64,000 bases of DNA, from the NCBI RefSeq assembly GCF_004354365.1, contig NZ_SJCY01000003.1, forward strand, positions 124,001 to 188,000. Reading direction: 5' to 3'. The stretch comes from Pedobacter changchengzhani. Lineage in GTDB: Bacteria; Bacteroidota; Bacteroidia; Sphingobacteriales; Sphingobacteriaceae. Positions 36,243 to 44,267 of this stretch are shown one piece after another. Under the pieces are notes generated by a model, which saw nothing but the letters and a program-made list of their open reading frames with translations, had not been told where the DNA came from and searched no databases. Within the stretch, counting starts at the first letter, position 1. Every line of letters starts with the position of its first letter. The translations under genes and the position numbers were made by a program.

Positions 36243-36437
36243 ATGATTATTATTAACATTAAAGACGGCGAATCACTAGATAAAGCCCTAAAACGTTTCA
36301 AGAAAAAGTTTGAAAAAACTGGTGTATTGAGAGAGCTTCGTAGCCGTCAGGCATACGAGAAAAAGTCTGTTGCTCGTCGTACTGAAATTAAACATGCTGT
36401 TTATATTCAAAACATGAACTTAGATACAACTGTATAG
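36243..36437 (+). CDS. rpsU: Ribosomal protein bS21
   Basis: 64 aa, basic. Family features: the start MIIINIKDGESLDKALKRF, then KKFEKTGVLRELRSRQAYEKKS. It sits near the 3' end of 16S rRNA on the 30S platform. In Bacteroidota it takes part in sequestering the anti-Shine-Dalgarno. Monocistronic, with its own promoter, a strong SD and a terminator. Confidence 0.96.
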   Translation: MIIINIKDGESLDKALKRFKKKFEKTGVLRELRSRQAYEKKSVARRTEIKHAVYIQNMNLDTTV

Positions 36438-36467
36438 GTTGTTTACTATATACATTATTAAAATTAA

Positions 36468-36503
36468 ATGCCCTTAGAAATTTTTTCTAAGGGCATTTTG
36501 TTT
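36468..36503 (+). terminator. Terminator of rpsU
   Basis: AATGCCCTTAG / CTAAGGGCATT stem with T-rich loop and tail. Confidence 0.85.
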
Positions 36504-36629
36504 TTCTACAAACCACTAGCCAGGCAATCAATCTATAAACATCCCTTTGAGAAAAACTAATTAACTTATTATTTCCTTATCCAAAAACTATTCGTAACTT
36601 CAATTTAATTCCTGATTAAATTATTGTGA

Positions 36630-37514
36630 ATGTTGATAAACAGTTTTCTAACCTATTTAGCTCACGAGAAACGTTACTCTCCTTTAACTGTAAAATCTTA
36701 TCGAACAGATTTACTTCAATTTCAGGCTTATGCCAAAAGTGCATTTGAATTGGATTTTTTAGAAATTAAACATACTCACATACGAAGTTTTGTTGTAGCG
36801 TTGATGGACGATGGGATTAACGAAAGTACCATTGGCAGGAAAATATCTACCCTACGAAGTTTTTATAAATTTTTAGTGCGAGAAGGAAAAACAAATATTA
36901 ATCCTGCCTCACTTATAAAAACTCCCAAGGTTGCAAAACGATTACCTGTTTTTATCGAGTCGCAAAAAATTGATCAACTTTTAGATCAATCTGAATATTT
37001 TGGCGATGAGTTTTCTTCTATTCGCGACCATTTGGTAATAGAATTGCTCTTTGGTAGTGGTATGCGCCTTGCAGAATTGATCCAACTTAACGATGCTGAT
37101 ATTAATTTGTACGAAGGAAGTATAAAGGTTTTGGGGAAAAGAAATAAAGAAAGAATTATTCCTGTAAATAAACAGCTTATCAATCAGATACATGACTACA
37201 TTGAGCTAAAAAAGTTGCAAAACTTTAATAACAATTTCACTACCTTAATCGTTACAAATGTAGGATCAGTTGCTTATCCGAAGTTAATTTATAGAATTGT
37301 AACCAATTATTTAAAATTTATATCAACACATGATAAAAGGAGTCCGCACGTTTTGCGCCATAGTTATGCCACAAGCTTACTTAATGCCGGTGCAGACCTA
37401 AATGCAATTAAAGAACTTTTAGGCCATGCGAGTTTAGCAGCAACACAGGTTTACACACACAATTCAATCGAAAGATTAAAAACAATTTATAAACAAGCCC
37501 ATCCAAAGGCATAA
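36630..37514 (+). CDS. xerC: Tyrosine recombinase XerC/XerD-type
   Basis: 294 aa. N-terminal SAM-like core-binding domain (about 1-85; FLTYLAHEKRYSPLTVKSYRTDL). The C-terminal catalytic domain has Arg in GSGMRLAELIQL (near 148), Lys in VLGKRNKERI, HxxR in SPHVLRHSYATSLL, and the final His/Tyr in LLGHASLAATQVYTH. It resolves chromosome dimers at dif. The rpsU-xerC-hpf gene order is, to my knowledge, common in this phylum. hpf follows after 14 nt. Confidence 0.93.
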   Translation: MLINSFLTYLAHEKRYSPLTVKSYRTDLLQFQAYAKSAFELDFLEIKHTHIRSFVVALMDDGINESTIGRKISTLRSFYKFLVREGKTNINPASLIKTPKVAKRLPVFIESQKIDQLLDQSEYFGDEFSSIRDHLVIELLFGSGMRLAELIQLNDADINLYEGSIKVLGKRNKERIIPVNKQLINQIHDYIELKKLQNFNNNFTTLIVTNVGSVAYPKLIYRIVTNYLKFISTHDKRSPHVLRHSYATSLLNAGADLNAIKELLGHASLAATQVYTHNSIERLKTIYKQAHPKA

Positions 37515-37516
37515 AA

Positions 37517-37524
37517 AAAGGAGG
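37517..37524 (+). promoter_or_regulatory. Strong Shine-Dalgarno of hpf
   Basis: AAAGGAGG, 4 nt before the ATG at 37529. One of only three strong SD sequences noticed in the window. Confidence 0.7.
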
Positions 37525-37528
37525 AAAA

Positions 37529-37876
37529 ATGAAAATTAGAGTTCAATCAATCCACTTCACAGCAGACAGTAAGTTGTTAGATTTTATACAGAAGAAGGTA
37601 GACAAACTTGATCAATTTTTTGATCAGATTATTAGTGGGGAAGTGTATTTAAAGTTAGAAAACGTAGATAGTGAAGCAAACAAAATTAGCGAGATTAAGC
37701 TGAACGTTCCGGGTGATGTTTTGTTCGCCAAAGAGCAGTGCAAATCTTTCGAAGAAGCTACGGATTTAGCCATTGAATCGTTAAGAAAACAAATTACTAA
37801 ACATAAAGATAAAACGAGAGCTAAGGCGAGTGAGCATAAAGCTATATTAAGCGAAAGCGAAACAGAAGATTTTTAG
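37529..37876 (+). CDS. hpf: Ribosome hibernation-promoting factor
   Basis: 115 aa, HPF/RaiA family, short form. It carries MKIRVQSIHFTADSKLLDFI and the acidic-basic helix EEATDLAIESLRKQITKHKDK. It binds the 30S A/P site region in stationary phase to dimerise or silence ribosomes. Downstream of xerC with a strong SD, possibly giving it translation that depends on free anti-SD. Confidence 0.9.
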   Translation: MKIRVQSIHFTADSKLLDFIQKKVDKLDQFFDQIISGEVYLKLENVDSEANKISEIKLNVPGDVLFAKEQCKSFEEATDLAIESLRKQITKHKDKTRAKASEHKAILSESETEDF

Positions 37877-37902
37877 AATTAGAAATTTTGATAAACTATA
37901 TT

Positions 37903-37936
37903 GGCAGCGCATTAAAAAATGTGCTGCCTTTTTATT
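37903..37936 (+). terminator. Terminator of hpf
   Basis: GGCAGCGCA / TGTGCTGCC stem with a short A-rich loop and T-run. Confidence 0.85.
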
Positions 37937-38315
37937 TTAATAGCTTGCTTAGTAGTTGCACCGATATTTATTGATAAGGGTGAATGTAGCGGTAGCAAAT
38001 TCTTTTCTTAGATTAATAATCAATTTTTTGGTAAATTAAATGGAAGTATTGCATCCAAACGCTTATTAATTTTTTTTTGTTTTTTATAGCTAGATAGTCC
38101 CATCCATCATCAAGATTTTTCTACATTAAAATTTTTAAGTTGTTTTTGCCTTATTACCTAATTTTTGTCGATGATAAATTAATTATAAGTGTTGTACATT
38201 AAAAATATAAATAAATATTAAAGCTGATGTTAATTTTAAATAACTGATTATTAACCCACTATTTTACAAAAAGATTAAGCTTTAAAAATTACGCTTATTT
38301 TTTTTCAAATATATT
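37937..38315. other. Gene-free AT-rich stretch before the tRNA promoter
   Basis: About 380 nt with no ORF or RNA that I can support; it is AT-rich with long T-runs and could act as an upstream activating (UP-like) region for the tRNA-tuf promoter. Confidence 0.4.
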
Positions 38316-38344
38316 TTGAATAGAGATATAAATGTGTAGATTTG
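38316..38344 (+). promoter_or_regulatory. Promoter of the tRNA-tuf cluster
   Basis: TTG (38316-38318), 18 nt, TAGATTTG (38337-38344). It lies 72 nt before the first tRNA-like sequence. Confidence 0.7.
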
Positions 38345-38415
38345 CATTCCATTTGAGAGAGGGCATTGTTTCAATAACCAAGTGGACTGTTCTGTAAAAG
38401 TATAAAAAAATAAAA

Positions 38416-38497
38416 GCCTCCTTAGCTCAGCTGGTAAAGTCCCGAAACTTCGGGATAAACAGTAAGGTCATTGGTTCGTAGGAATACATGAGAGGTT
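38416..38497 (+). pseudogene. Relic of tRNA-Thr with replaced anticodon arm
   Basis: The first 21 nt (acceptor 5' strand and D-arm start) match the true tRNA-Thr at 38518 exactly, and GGTCATTGGTTCG of the T-arm region also matches. The anticodon arm, however, is replaced by the palindrome TCCCGAAACTTCGGGA (38440-38455). The T-arm and 3' acceptor strand are degraded as well. No functional anticodon remains. Confidence 0.75.
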
Positions 38498-38517
38498 AAA
38501 TTGAAAAGAGAATAAAA

Positions 38518-38590
<73 letters not shown>

Positions 38591-38623
38591 CTTTTTATTT
38601 ACATGTCTGTAAATAAAACAGTG

Positions 38624-38709
38624 GGGGGGATTCCAGAGCGGCCAAATGGGACAGACTGTAACTCTGTTATCGCAAGATTTCGAAGGTTCGAATCCTTCTC
38701 CCCCCACCA
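38624..38709 (+). tRNA. tRNA-Tyr (anticodon GTA)
   Basis: Acceptor GGGGGGA pairs with TCCCCCC. Anticodon stem ACAGA/TCTGT with loop CTGTAAC. Long variable arm (TATCGCAAGATTT region) typical of tRNA-Tyr. T-arm GAAGGTTCGAATCCTTC. CCA is encoded at 38707-38709. Confidence 0.93.
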
Positions 38710-38752
38710 TTAATTAGCTAATTGCTCAATTTGCAAATTAGCTAATTTACAA
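38710..38752 (+). repeat. Octamer array in the tRNA-Tyr / tRNA-Gly spacer
   Basis: Units of ATTAGCTA, ATTGCTCA, ATTTGCAA, ATTAGCTA type fill the spacer. The outer units are complementary, giving a hairpin between the two tRNAs. Confidence 0.55.
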
Positions 38753-38825
38753 GCGGAAGTAGCTCAGTTGGTAGAGCGATAGCCTTCCAAGCTATAGGTC
38801 GCGAGTTCGAACCTCGTCTTCCGCT
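38753..38825 (+). tRNA. tRNA-Gly (anticodon TCC)
   Basis: 73 nt. Acceptor GCGGAAG/CTTCCGC. Anticodon stem ATAGC/GCTAT with loop CTTCCAA. T-arm GCGAGTTCGAACCTCGT region. Confidence 0.95.
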
Positions 38826-38897
38826 CTAATAAAGTGAGCGGTTTACAGTTGACAGTTTGAACTGCAAACTTTTAATTGGAAACTGGGGATTATAAAA
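38826..38897 (+). repeat. Degenerate heptads in the tRNA-Gly / tRNA-Thr spacer
   Basis: Weak 7-nt phasing of AGTTGAC / AGTTTGA / ACTGCAA-type units at about 38840-38885, including the inverted words CAGTTTG and AACTG. Less regular than other arrays. Confidence 0.35.
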
Positions 38898-38969
<72 letters not shown>

Positions 38970-39091
38970 CAGGATATAAAGCTTTGTTAAATCTGTTTTT
39001 ATACAGAATGGACAAGGTTTTTTGTGTTGTATTATATCAAAATAATAAATAAAATAATAAAAAGTTAACCTACTAATTAGTTATAAATAAA

Positions 39092-40279
39092 ATGGCAAAA
39101 GAAAAATTTGACCGTAGTAAACCGCATTTAAACATCGGTACAATCGGTCACGTCGATCACGGTAAAACAACTTTAACAGCAGCTATTACAAAATGTTTAG
39201 CTGATGCAGGTTTATCTGAGGCACGTTCATTCGAATCTATTGACTCAGCTCCTGAGGAAAAAGAAAGAGGTATTACTATTAATACTGCGCACGTTGAATA
39301 TTCAACTGCAAATCGTCACTATGCTCACGTTGACTGTCCAGGTCACGCGGATTATGTGAAAAACATGGTAACAGGTGCTGCTCAGATGGATGGTGCAATT
39401 ATCGTTGTTGCTGCTACTGATGGTCCTATGCCACAAACTCGCGAGCACATCTTATTGGCTCGTCAGGTTGGTGTTCCTTCATTGGTTGTATTCATGAACA
39501 AAGTGGATATGGTTGATGATCCAGAATTATTAGAATTAGTTGAAATGGAAGTTCGTGAATTATTATCATTCTACGATTTCCCTGGAGATGACATTCCTGT
39601 AATTCAAGGTTCGGCTTTGGGTGGTTTAAACGGTGATCCAAAATGGGTTCCAAAAATTATGGAACTTATGGAAGCTGTAGATAACTACATTCCAATTCCA
39701 CCACGTTTAACAGAACTTCCATTCTTAATGCCTGTTGAAGATGTATTCTCGATCACTGGTCGTGGTACTGTGGCAACTGGTCGTATTGAGCGTGGTGTAA
39801 TCAACTCTGGTGATCCAGTTGAAATCTTAGGTATGGGTGCTGAGAACTTAAAATCTACAGTAACTGGTGTTGAGATGTTCCGCAAAATCCTTGATTATGG
39901 TGAAGCTGGTGATAACGTAGGTTTATTGTTACGTGGTATTGAGAAAACTGATATCCGTCGTGGTATGGTAATTTGTAAGCCAGGTTCGGTAACACCTCAC
40001 GCTGATTTCAAAGCTGAAATCTATGTATTATCGAAAGCTGAAGGTGGTCGTCACACGCCATTCTTTAACAAATACCGCCCACAATTCTATTTCCGTACCA
40101 CAGATGTAACTGGAGAAATCTCGTTAGCTGAAGGAACTGAAATGGTAATGCCAGGTGATAACGTTACAATTTCTGTTAAATTGATTTCGCCAATCGCAAT
40201 GGAAAAAGGTCTACGTTTCGCAATCCGTGAGGGTGGTAGAACAGTAGGTGCTGGTCAGGTAACTGAAATTACAAAATAG
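39092..40279 (+). CDS. tuf: Elongation factor Tu
   Basis: 395 aa GTPase that brings aminoacyl-tRNA to the ribosome. G1 [10 protein letters not shown] (residues 18-27), G3 DCPGH (near 81), G4 NKVD (near 136), G5 SAL. Domains 2 and 3 are complete, ending [11 protein letters not shown]. It lies behind four tRNA genes and before tRNA-Trp, an arrangement known from many bacteria, and is probably co-transcribed with them. Confidence 0.98.
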   Translation: MAKEKFDRSKPHLNIGTIGHVDHGKTTLTAAITKCLADAGLSEARSFESIDSAPEEKERGITINTAHVEYSTANRHYAHVDCPGHADYVKNMVTGAAQMDGAIIVVAATDGPMPQTREHILLARQVGVPSLVVFMNKVDMVDDPELLELVEMEVRELLSFYDFPGDDIPVIQGSALGGLNGDPKWVPKIMELMEAVDNYIPIPPRLTELPFLMPVEDVFSITGRGTVATGRIERGVINSGDPVEILGMGAENLKSTVTGVEMFRKILDYGEAGDNVGLLLRGIEKTDIRRGMVICKPGSVTPHADFKAEIYVLSKAEGGRHTPFFNKYRPQFYFRTTDVTGEISLAEGTEMVMPGDNVTISVKLISPIAMEKGLRFAIREGGRTVGAGQVTEITK

Positions 40280-40327
40280 ATCCTCAAATCCCAATTTATT
40301 GGGACTTAAGGAAAAATAAAAATCATT

Positions 40328-40356
40328 GGCTAATTAGCAAATCTTGCTAATTAGCC
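40328..40356 (+). repeat. Perfect hairpin between tuf and tRNA-Trp
   Basis: GGCTAATTAGCAA, 3-nt loop ATC, TTGCTAATTAGCC: 13 bp with no mismatch. No T-run follows. It may be an RNA-processing signal that frees the tRNA from the tuf mRNA. Its words resemble the array at 38710. Confidence 0.7.
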
Positions 40357-40366
40357 AATTGATTCT

Positions 40367-40437
40367 ACGGGAATAGTTCAACGGTAGAATAGAGGTCTCC
40401 AAAACCTTTGATCAGGGTTCGAATCCTTGTTCCCGTG
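40367..40437 (+). tRNA. tRNA-Trp (anticodon CCA)
   Basis: Acceptor ACGGGAA/TTCCCGT. Anticodon loop CTCCAAA within GAGGT/ACCTT. T-arm CAGGGTTCGAATCCTTG. It lies between tuf and secE as in many bacteria. Confidence 0.94.
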
Positions 40438-40539
40438 CTTGAAAAGTGATGATTGGATTATTGAGTTATTGAATTTAGAATATTTAGCTATTCTTGTTCT
40501 CTCATTCTTTCCTTCTTTCATTCAATTATTTATTTGAAT

Positions 40540-40737
40540 ATGGCTAAAGTAGTTGAGTTTTTAAAAGAATCGTATGTAGAAATGACCCAAAAGGTTACAT
40601 GGCCGACATGGGGAGAGTTGCAAAGCTCTGCAATTCTAGTACTTGTTTCTTCTTTGATTATTGCATTATGTATTTTTGCAATGGATAAGGGCTCCGTTTT
40701 TGTTTTAGATACTTTTTACAAATCACTGTCTAACTAA
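40540..40737 (+). CDS. secE: Preprotein translocase subunit SecE
   Basis: 65 aa, one C-terminal membrane segment (about 30-52). The cytoplasmic amphipathic part VVEFLKESYVEMTQKVTWPTW has the conserved VxWPT motif. It stabilises SecY in the translocon. A TTG six bases upstream is open, but the ATG at 40540 giving MAKVVEFLK is preferred. Followed at 6 nt by nusG. Confidence 0.96.
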   Translation: MAKVVEFLKESYVEMTQKVTWPTWGELQSSAILVLVSSLIIALCIFAMDKGSVFVLDTFYKSLSN

Positions 40738-40743
40738 TTAAAA

Positions 40744-41286
40744 ATGAGCGATCTTTTAAAGTGGTATGTAGTAAGAGCTGTAAGCGGTAAAGAAAAAAAG
40801 GTTAAGCAGTACGTTGATGCAGAAATTAGCCGTTTAGGTTTTTCTCATTTGGTTCCTCAGGTGTTAATACCAATGGAAAAGTATTACCAAATGAAAGATG
40901 GAAAAAAAATTGCCAAGGAACGCAATTTTTATCCCGGTTATGTTTTGGTAGAAGCACAATTAGACGGAGAACTAGAGCATATAATAAAAGGAATCAATAG
41001 CGTAATTGGATTTTTAGGCGATAAAGCTGGCAACCCAATCCCGATGCGCCAGGCAGAAGTTAACCGTATTTTAGGTAAGGTTGATGAAATGAGCGAGCAG
41101 GGCGAAATGATGAGTGTTTCATTTTTCGTGGGCGAAAACATCAAAGTTATGGATGGACCATTCAATGGCTTTACCGGCGTAATTGAAGAAGTAAACGAAG
41201 AAAAGAAAAAATTAAAAGTTATGGTTAAGATTTTCGGTCGTAAAACACCGTTGGAACTTAATTATATGCAAGTAGAAAAGGAGTAA
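40744..41286 (+). CDS. nusG: Transcription factor NusG
   Basis: 180 aa. NGN domain (about 5-110; WYVVRAVSGKEKKVKQYVD) that binds the RNA polymerase clamp, and a C-terminal KOW domain (about 125-178; GENIKVMDGPFNGFTGVIEEV). It supports processive elongation and links transcription to translation. Normally rplK follows directly; here 1.8 kb intervene. Confidence 0.97.
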   Translation: MSDLLKWYVVRAVSGKEKKVKQYVDAEISRLGFSHLVPQVLIPMEKYYQMKDGKKIAKERNFYPGYVLVEAQLDGELEHIIKGINSVIGFLGDKAGNPIPMRQAEVNRILGKVDEMSEQGEMMSVSFFVGENIKVMDGPFNGFTGVIEEVNEEKKKLKVMVKIFGRKTPLELNYMQVEKE

Positions 41287-41322
41287 TCTAAATTACGATT
41301 GTAGATTTTTTTAGAATATTTT

Positions 41323-41352
41323 AAAAGCTTTCCTCAAAAGGGAGAGCTTTTT
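41323..41352 (+). terminator. Terminator after nusG
   Basis: AAAAGCTTTCCT / AGGGAGAGCTTTTT hairpin with T-tail. It separates secE-nusG transcription from the cassette that follows. Confidence 0.7.
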
Positions 41353-41386
41353 GAGTTAAAATGAATTTTTGTGGTATTAATTTATT

Positions 41387-41500
41387 TTTAGCGCTACGCT
41401 TATGATATAGACTATGAAGTTTTTTATTTATTTTGCTTAGGTTAGGTGGTGGTATTGTATTATGTATAGTCACAAGCGGGACGCTTGCGCCAGATTGGGG
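41387..41500. repeat. Left degenerate direct repeat of the nusG-rplK cassette
   Basis: It begins TTTAGCGC, has a GATATA word, and ends AGTCACAAGCGGGAC...AGATTGGGG (41468-41500). The repeat at 42742-42867 has the same order of words. CTTGCGCCAGATTGGGG (41484-41500) also occurs exactly inverted at 42708-42724. Confidence 0.65.
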
Positions 41501-41913
41501 TATTTAATGCAGACATAACCCTTAGTTTAGATTATTTTTCTGGCTCTTCGAAGGAAAGCGTCATTGCAAATTTAATTCATGAAGTTTTACACTCTTATTT
41601 AGCTTATACAGGTGACAATACATTAAATAGTTTTCAGCATAAAATAATTTCTGAAAAATATGTAAATCCGATGGCGATCTACTTAAAAACTTATTTTAGT
41701 ATGGATATAAAAGATGCTTACGCCTTAGCTTGGAGTGGCCTTTCTGATTCTAATGCGTACAATAACAATACACCCAATGATACAGAATACTTGATGAGTA
41801 ATGGGGAACATATAACTGCCGGGGAAATAGCAACAATTGCCGGATTGTATAATTTATCGACAAACGATCCTCAAAATAATGGGTATACGAAAGGCACCAA
41901 GATTTGTAACTGA
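41485..41913 (+). CDS. Orphan HExxH metallopeptidase-like domain, probably 5' truncated
   Basis: 142 codons, with only a TTG to start on and a stop in frame 16 nt upstream, inside the left direct repeat. The domain carries LIHEVLHSYLAY, with the HExxH zinc signature near residues 31-35, and ends in NNGYTKGTKICN. It has no signal peptide. This looks like the C-terminal toxin module of a polymorphic toxin (Rhs-type) left without its carrier. Alternatively it is a small intact metalloprotein using a TTG start. The function and target are unknown. Confidence 0.6.
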   Translation: MRQIGVFNADITLSLDYFSGSSKESVIANLIHEVLHSYLAYTGDNTLNSFQHKIISEKYVNPMAIYLKTYFSMDIKDAYALAWSGLSDSNAYNNNTPNDTEYLMSNGEHITAGEIATIAGLYNLSTNDPQNNGYTKGTKICN

Positions 41914-41917
41914 ATTT

Positions 41918-42565
41918 ATGAAAAAGGAAGTATTATTAAGTCTGATTATTCTCTCTTTGGCTTTTGTAAAACCTGTTTACGGACAAAAGACAAGAAATGA
42001 TGTACCCCTGTTTAAATTTCTTCAACAAAATGCAGATAGCACTTTAGCATTTGAATATGTAAACAATTGGATACAAAAACCTGATATTATGATTTTAAGT
42101 AAAAAAGCTGATACGGTTTCTGTTTACCGATATGAAGATAACAGGAAATTTGACCAAAGTGGTGCAATGCCAAAAAACATCAGAGATTCAGTATATTCAA
42201 AAAATAGGATGAATATTTTTTTAACACCTATAACTGTTAATATTTATTTTAACTCGATATTTCTACATACGGATAGCATTCATGATTTTTGGAACAAAGC
42301 CAACTCAATGTCTCCATGGCAATTGTTAGATGACAAAATGGATAACGGAGAAGGATGCCCTATAACAAAAAAAGAAAAATCTAATAAACAATATATTTAT
42401 GATGGGGGAGGGATTACCCTTTATTTAATAACCAAAAAGGAAATTAGACCACTTTATTTTTATGCACCGGATTATTTCGAACAAAAAGAGATGTGCCGGG
42501 GTAATTATAATAGGCAGACAATATTAAAAATTGCAGAACTATTTTCGCATTATTTTAGAATGTAG
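41918..42565 (+). CDS. Exported protein of unknown function, possible immunity partner
   Basis: 215 aa. Clear signal peptide: MKKEVLLSLIILSLAFVKPVYG, then mature QKTRNDVPLFKFL. The rest is soluble with no recognised domain. It begins 4 nt after the stop of the HExxH gene, so the two are translated from one message. By analogy with toxin-immunity pairs it may protect against the first product, but nothing in the sequence proves this. An open frame extends to 41837 within the previous gene and is not used here. Confidence 0.7.
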   Translation: MKKEVLLSLIILSLAFVKPVYGQKTRNDVPLFKFLQQNADSTLAFEYVNNWIQKPDIMILSKKADTVSVYRYEDNRKFDQSGAMPKNIRDSVYSKNRMNIFLTPITVNIYFNSIFLHTDSIHDFWNKANSMSPWQLLDDKMDNGEGCPITKKEKSNKQYIYDGGGITLYLITKKEIRPLYFYAPDYFEQKEMCRGNYNRQTILKIAELFSHYFRM

Positions 42566-42641
42566 CAGAACTTCAGCGTTTATTTTTCAGTAATATTGTA
42601 AAACGGTACTGCGGATATTGGTGTAAAAATTTGTAATTAAT

Positions 42642-42746
42642 ATGAAAATATTTTTTTTCTTCTCGTTGCTTATTCTCGTAAGTATAAAAAGCATCGCCCC
42701 AATCTGTCCCCAATCTGGCGCAAGGACAGGTTTTCGGCTTCTTTAG
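42642..42746 (+). pseudogene. Signal-peptide fragment joined to repeat sequence
   Basis: 34 codons. An evident signal peptide (MKIFFFFSLLILVSIKSIA) is followed by 15 residues read from the inverted copy of the left repeat and a stop. The mature part of an exported protein has been lost, most likely by recombination at the repeat. Confidence 0.5.
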
Positions 42747-42867
42747 CGCAAGCGTGCCGCTTTTGATATAAACTAATTTTAATGCGGTCTTTTAATAAAT
42801 TTGATAAAGTCAAAGTATGAAGTGGATTTTTTAAGTCACAAGCGAGACACTAACGCTAGATTAGGGG
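42742..42867. repeat. Right degenerate direct repeat of the nusG-rplK cassette
   Basis: It begins TTTAGCGC and ends AGTCACAAGCGAGAC...AGATTAGGGG (42834-42867), matching the left repeat word for word with substitutions. Together they frame about 1.2 kb. Confidence 0.65.
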
Positions 42868-42921
42868 ATGTAAGAACGATTTAGCCAACATTAAAACTGT
42901 AAACAAATCTTTCGCAAACTA

Positions 42922-42952
42922 TTGTAGTTCTGCATTATAGTTTGTATCTTTG
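42922..42952 (+). promoter_or_regulatory. Promoter of rplK-rplA-rplJ-rplL-rpoB-rpoC
   Basis: TTG (42922-42924), 20 nt, TATCTTTG (42945-42952): an exact consensus match, 150 nt upstream of rplK and outside the cassette. Confidence 0.82.
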
Positions 42953-42972
42953 CAGTCCTTTAAGTTTTATGC

Positions 42973-43071
42973 AGGAGGTATATGTGGTTCAAAGAGGCGT
43001 TAGTCTCATTTCTTACATCTGACTTCTCATATCTCATCGGATACAAAATGTTACATGCTTCCAATATTTAA
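42973..43071 (+). other. Possible leader ORF with strong Shine-Dalgarno before rplK
   Basis: AGGAGG at 42973-42978 lies 3 nt before an ATG at 42982. The frame runs 29 codons (MWFKEALVSFLTSDFSYLIG...) to TAA at 43069, 32 nt before rplK. Within it, five heptads (GTCTCAT to ATCTCAT, 43003-43037) are in phase with each other. It could be a regulatory leader peptide or an SD used as a decoy; it may also be chance. Confidence 0.45.
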
Positions 43072-43102
43072 CATTGAGTTTTAAATAAACAAAAAACACA
43101 AA

Positions 43103-43546
43103 ATGGCAAAAGAAGTCAGTGCAATGATCAAATTACAGATCAAAGGCGGAGCTGCAAATCCATCGCCACCAGTAGGCCCAGCATTGGGTGCTAAAGGTGT
43201 TAACATTATGGAGTTTTGCAAACAATACAACGCTCGTACCCAAGATAAAGCAGGTAAAGTATTGCCAGTTGTAATTACTGTTTATGCTGATAAGTCATTC
43301 GATTTCATCATCAAAACCCCTCCTGTAGCTATCCAGTTAAAAGATGCTACTAAATTAACGAGTGGTTCTGCTGAGCCTAACCGTAAAAAAGTTGGATCGG
43401 TGACCTGGGACCAGATTAAAGTTATTGCTGAAGATAAAATGCCTGATTTAAATGCATTTACAATCGAATCTGCAATGAGTATGGTTGCCGGTACAGCACG
43501 CAGTATGGGAATCACCGTTTCTGGTGACGCACCCTGGACAAATTAA
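43103..43546 (+). CDS. rplK: Ribosomal protein uL11
   Basis: 147 aa. N-terminal domain with the proline-rich [20 protein letters not shown] and a C-terminal rRNA-binding domain ([26 protein letters not shown]). Forms the GTPase-associated stalk base on 23S rRNA. First gene of the rplKAJL-rpoBC run. Confidence 0.97.
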   Translation: MAKEVSAMIKLQIKGGAANPSPPVGPALGAKGVNIMEFCKQYNARTQDKAGKVLPVVITVYADKSFDFIIKTPPVAIQLKDATKLTSGSAEPNRKKVGSVTWDQIKVIAEDKMPDLNAFTIESAMSMVAGTARSMGITVSGDAPWTN

Positions 43547-43566
43547 TTTAAAAACAGTTTACAACA

Positions 43567-44265
43567 GTGGCGAAATTAACTAAAAATCAAAAAAAGGCAC
43601 ATGCTAAAATAGAAGCCGGTAAGGCTTATACTTTGAAGGATGCTGCTGCTTTGGTAAAAGAAATCACTACCACTAAGTTCGATGCATCAGTTGATATTGA
43701 TGTTTCCTTAGGTGTAGATCCGCGTAAAGCCAATCAAATGGTACGTGGTATTGCTACTTTACCACACGGAACAGGTAAAACTGTACGTGTTTTAGCTTTG
43801 GTAACTCCTGATAAGGAAGAAGAAGCAAGAGCAGCTGGTGCAGACTTCGTTGGTTTAGACGAATATGTGGCCAAAATTGAAGGTGGTTGGACCGATGTAG
43901 ACATTATTATCACTACACCAGCTTGTATGGCTAAGGTAGGTAAGTTAGGCCGTGTTTTAGGCCCAAGAAACTTAATGCCAAATCCAAAATCTGGAACAGT
44001 AACCAACGATGTTGGTAAAGCTGTTACAGAAGTAAAAGCAGGTAAGATTGATTTTAAAGTTGACAAAACGGGTATTATACACGCTTCAATAGGGAAAGTA
44101 TCATTCCCGGCAGATAAAATTTATGAAAATGCGATGGAGATCATCCAAGTAATTGCTAAATTAAAACCATCTGCTGCAAAAGGAACTTATTTTAAGAGCA
44201 TTCACGTGTCCTCTACAATGAGTCCTGGAATTGCAATTGAAACAAAATCAGTAGCGGGGATCTAA
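43567..44265 (+). CDS. rplA: Ribosomal protein uL1
   Basis: 232 aa, GTG start ([15 protein letters not shown]). Conserved [19 protein letters not shown] and the final [16 protein letters not shown]. It forms the mobile L1 stalk near the E site, and in many bacteria represses its own mRNA. It lies 20 nt after rplK. Confidence 0.97.
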   Translation: MAKLTKNQKKAHAKIEAGKAYTLKDAAALVKEITTTKFDASVDIDVSLGVDPRKANQMVRGIATLPHGTGKTVRVLALVTPDKEEEARAAGADFVGLDEYVAKIEGGWTDVDIIITTPACMAKVGKLGRVLGPRNLMPNPKSGTVTNDVGKAVTEVKAGKIDFKVDKTGIIHASIGKVSFPADKIYENAMEIIQVIAKLKPSAAKGTYFKSIHVSSTMSPGIAIETKSVAGI

Positions 44266-44267
44266 TC

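Noticed and set aside
37937-38315. Hidden RNA gene
   Set aside because: No stable fold, promoter or terminator was visible before the tRNA promoter.
41837-41917. 27-codon extension of the exported cassette protein
   Set aside because: It overlaps the HExxH frame and would hide a clear signal peptide.
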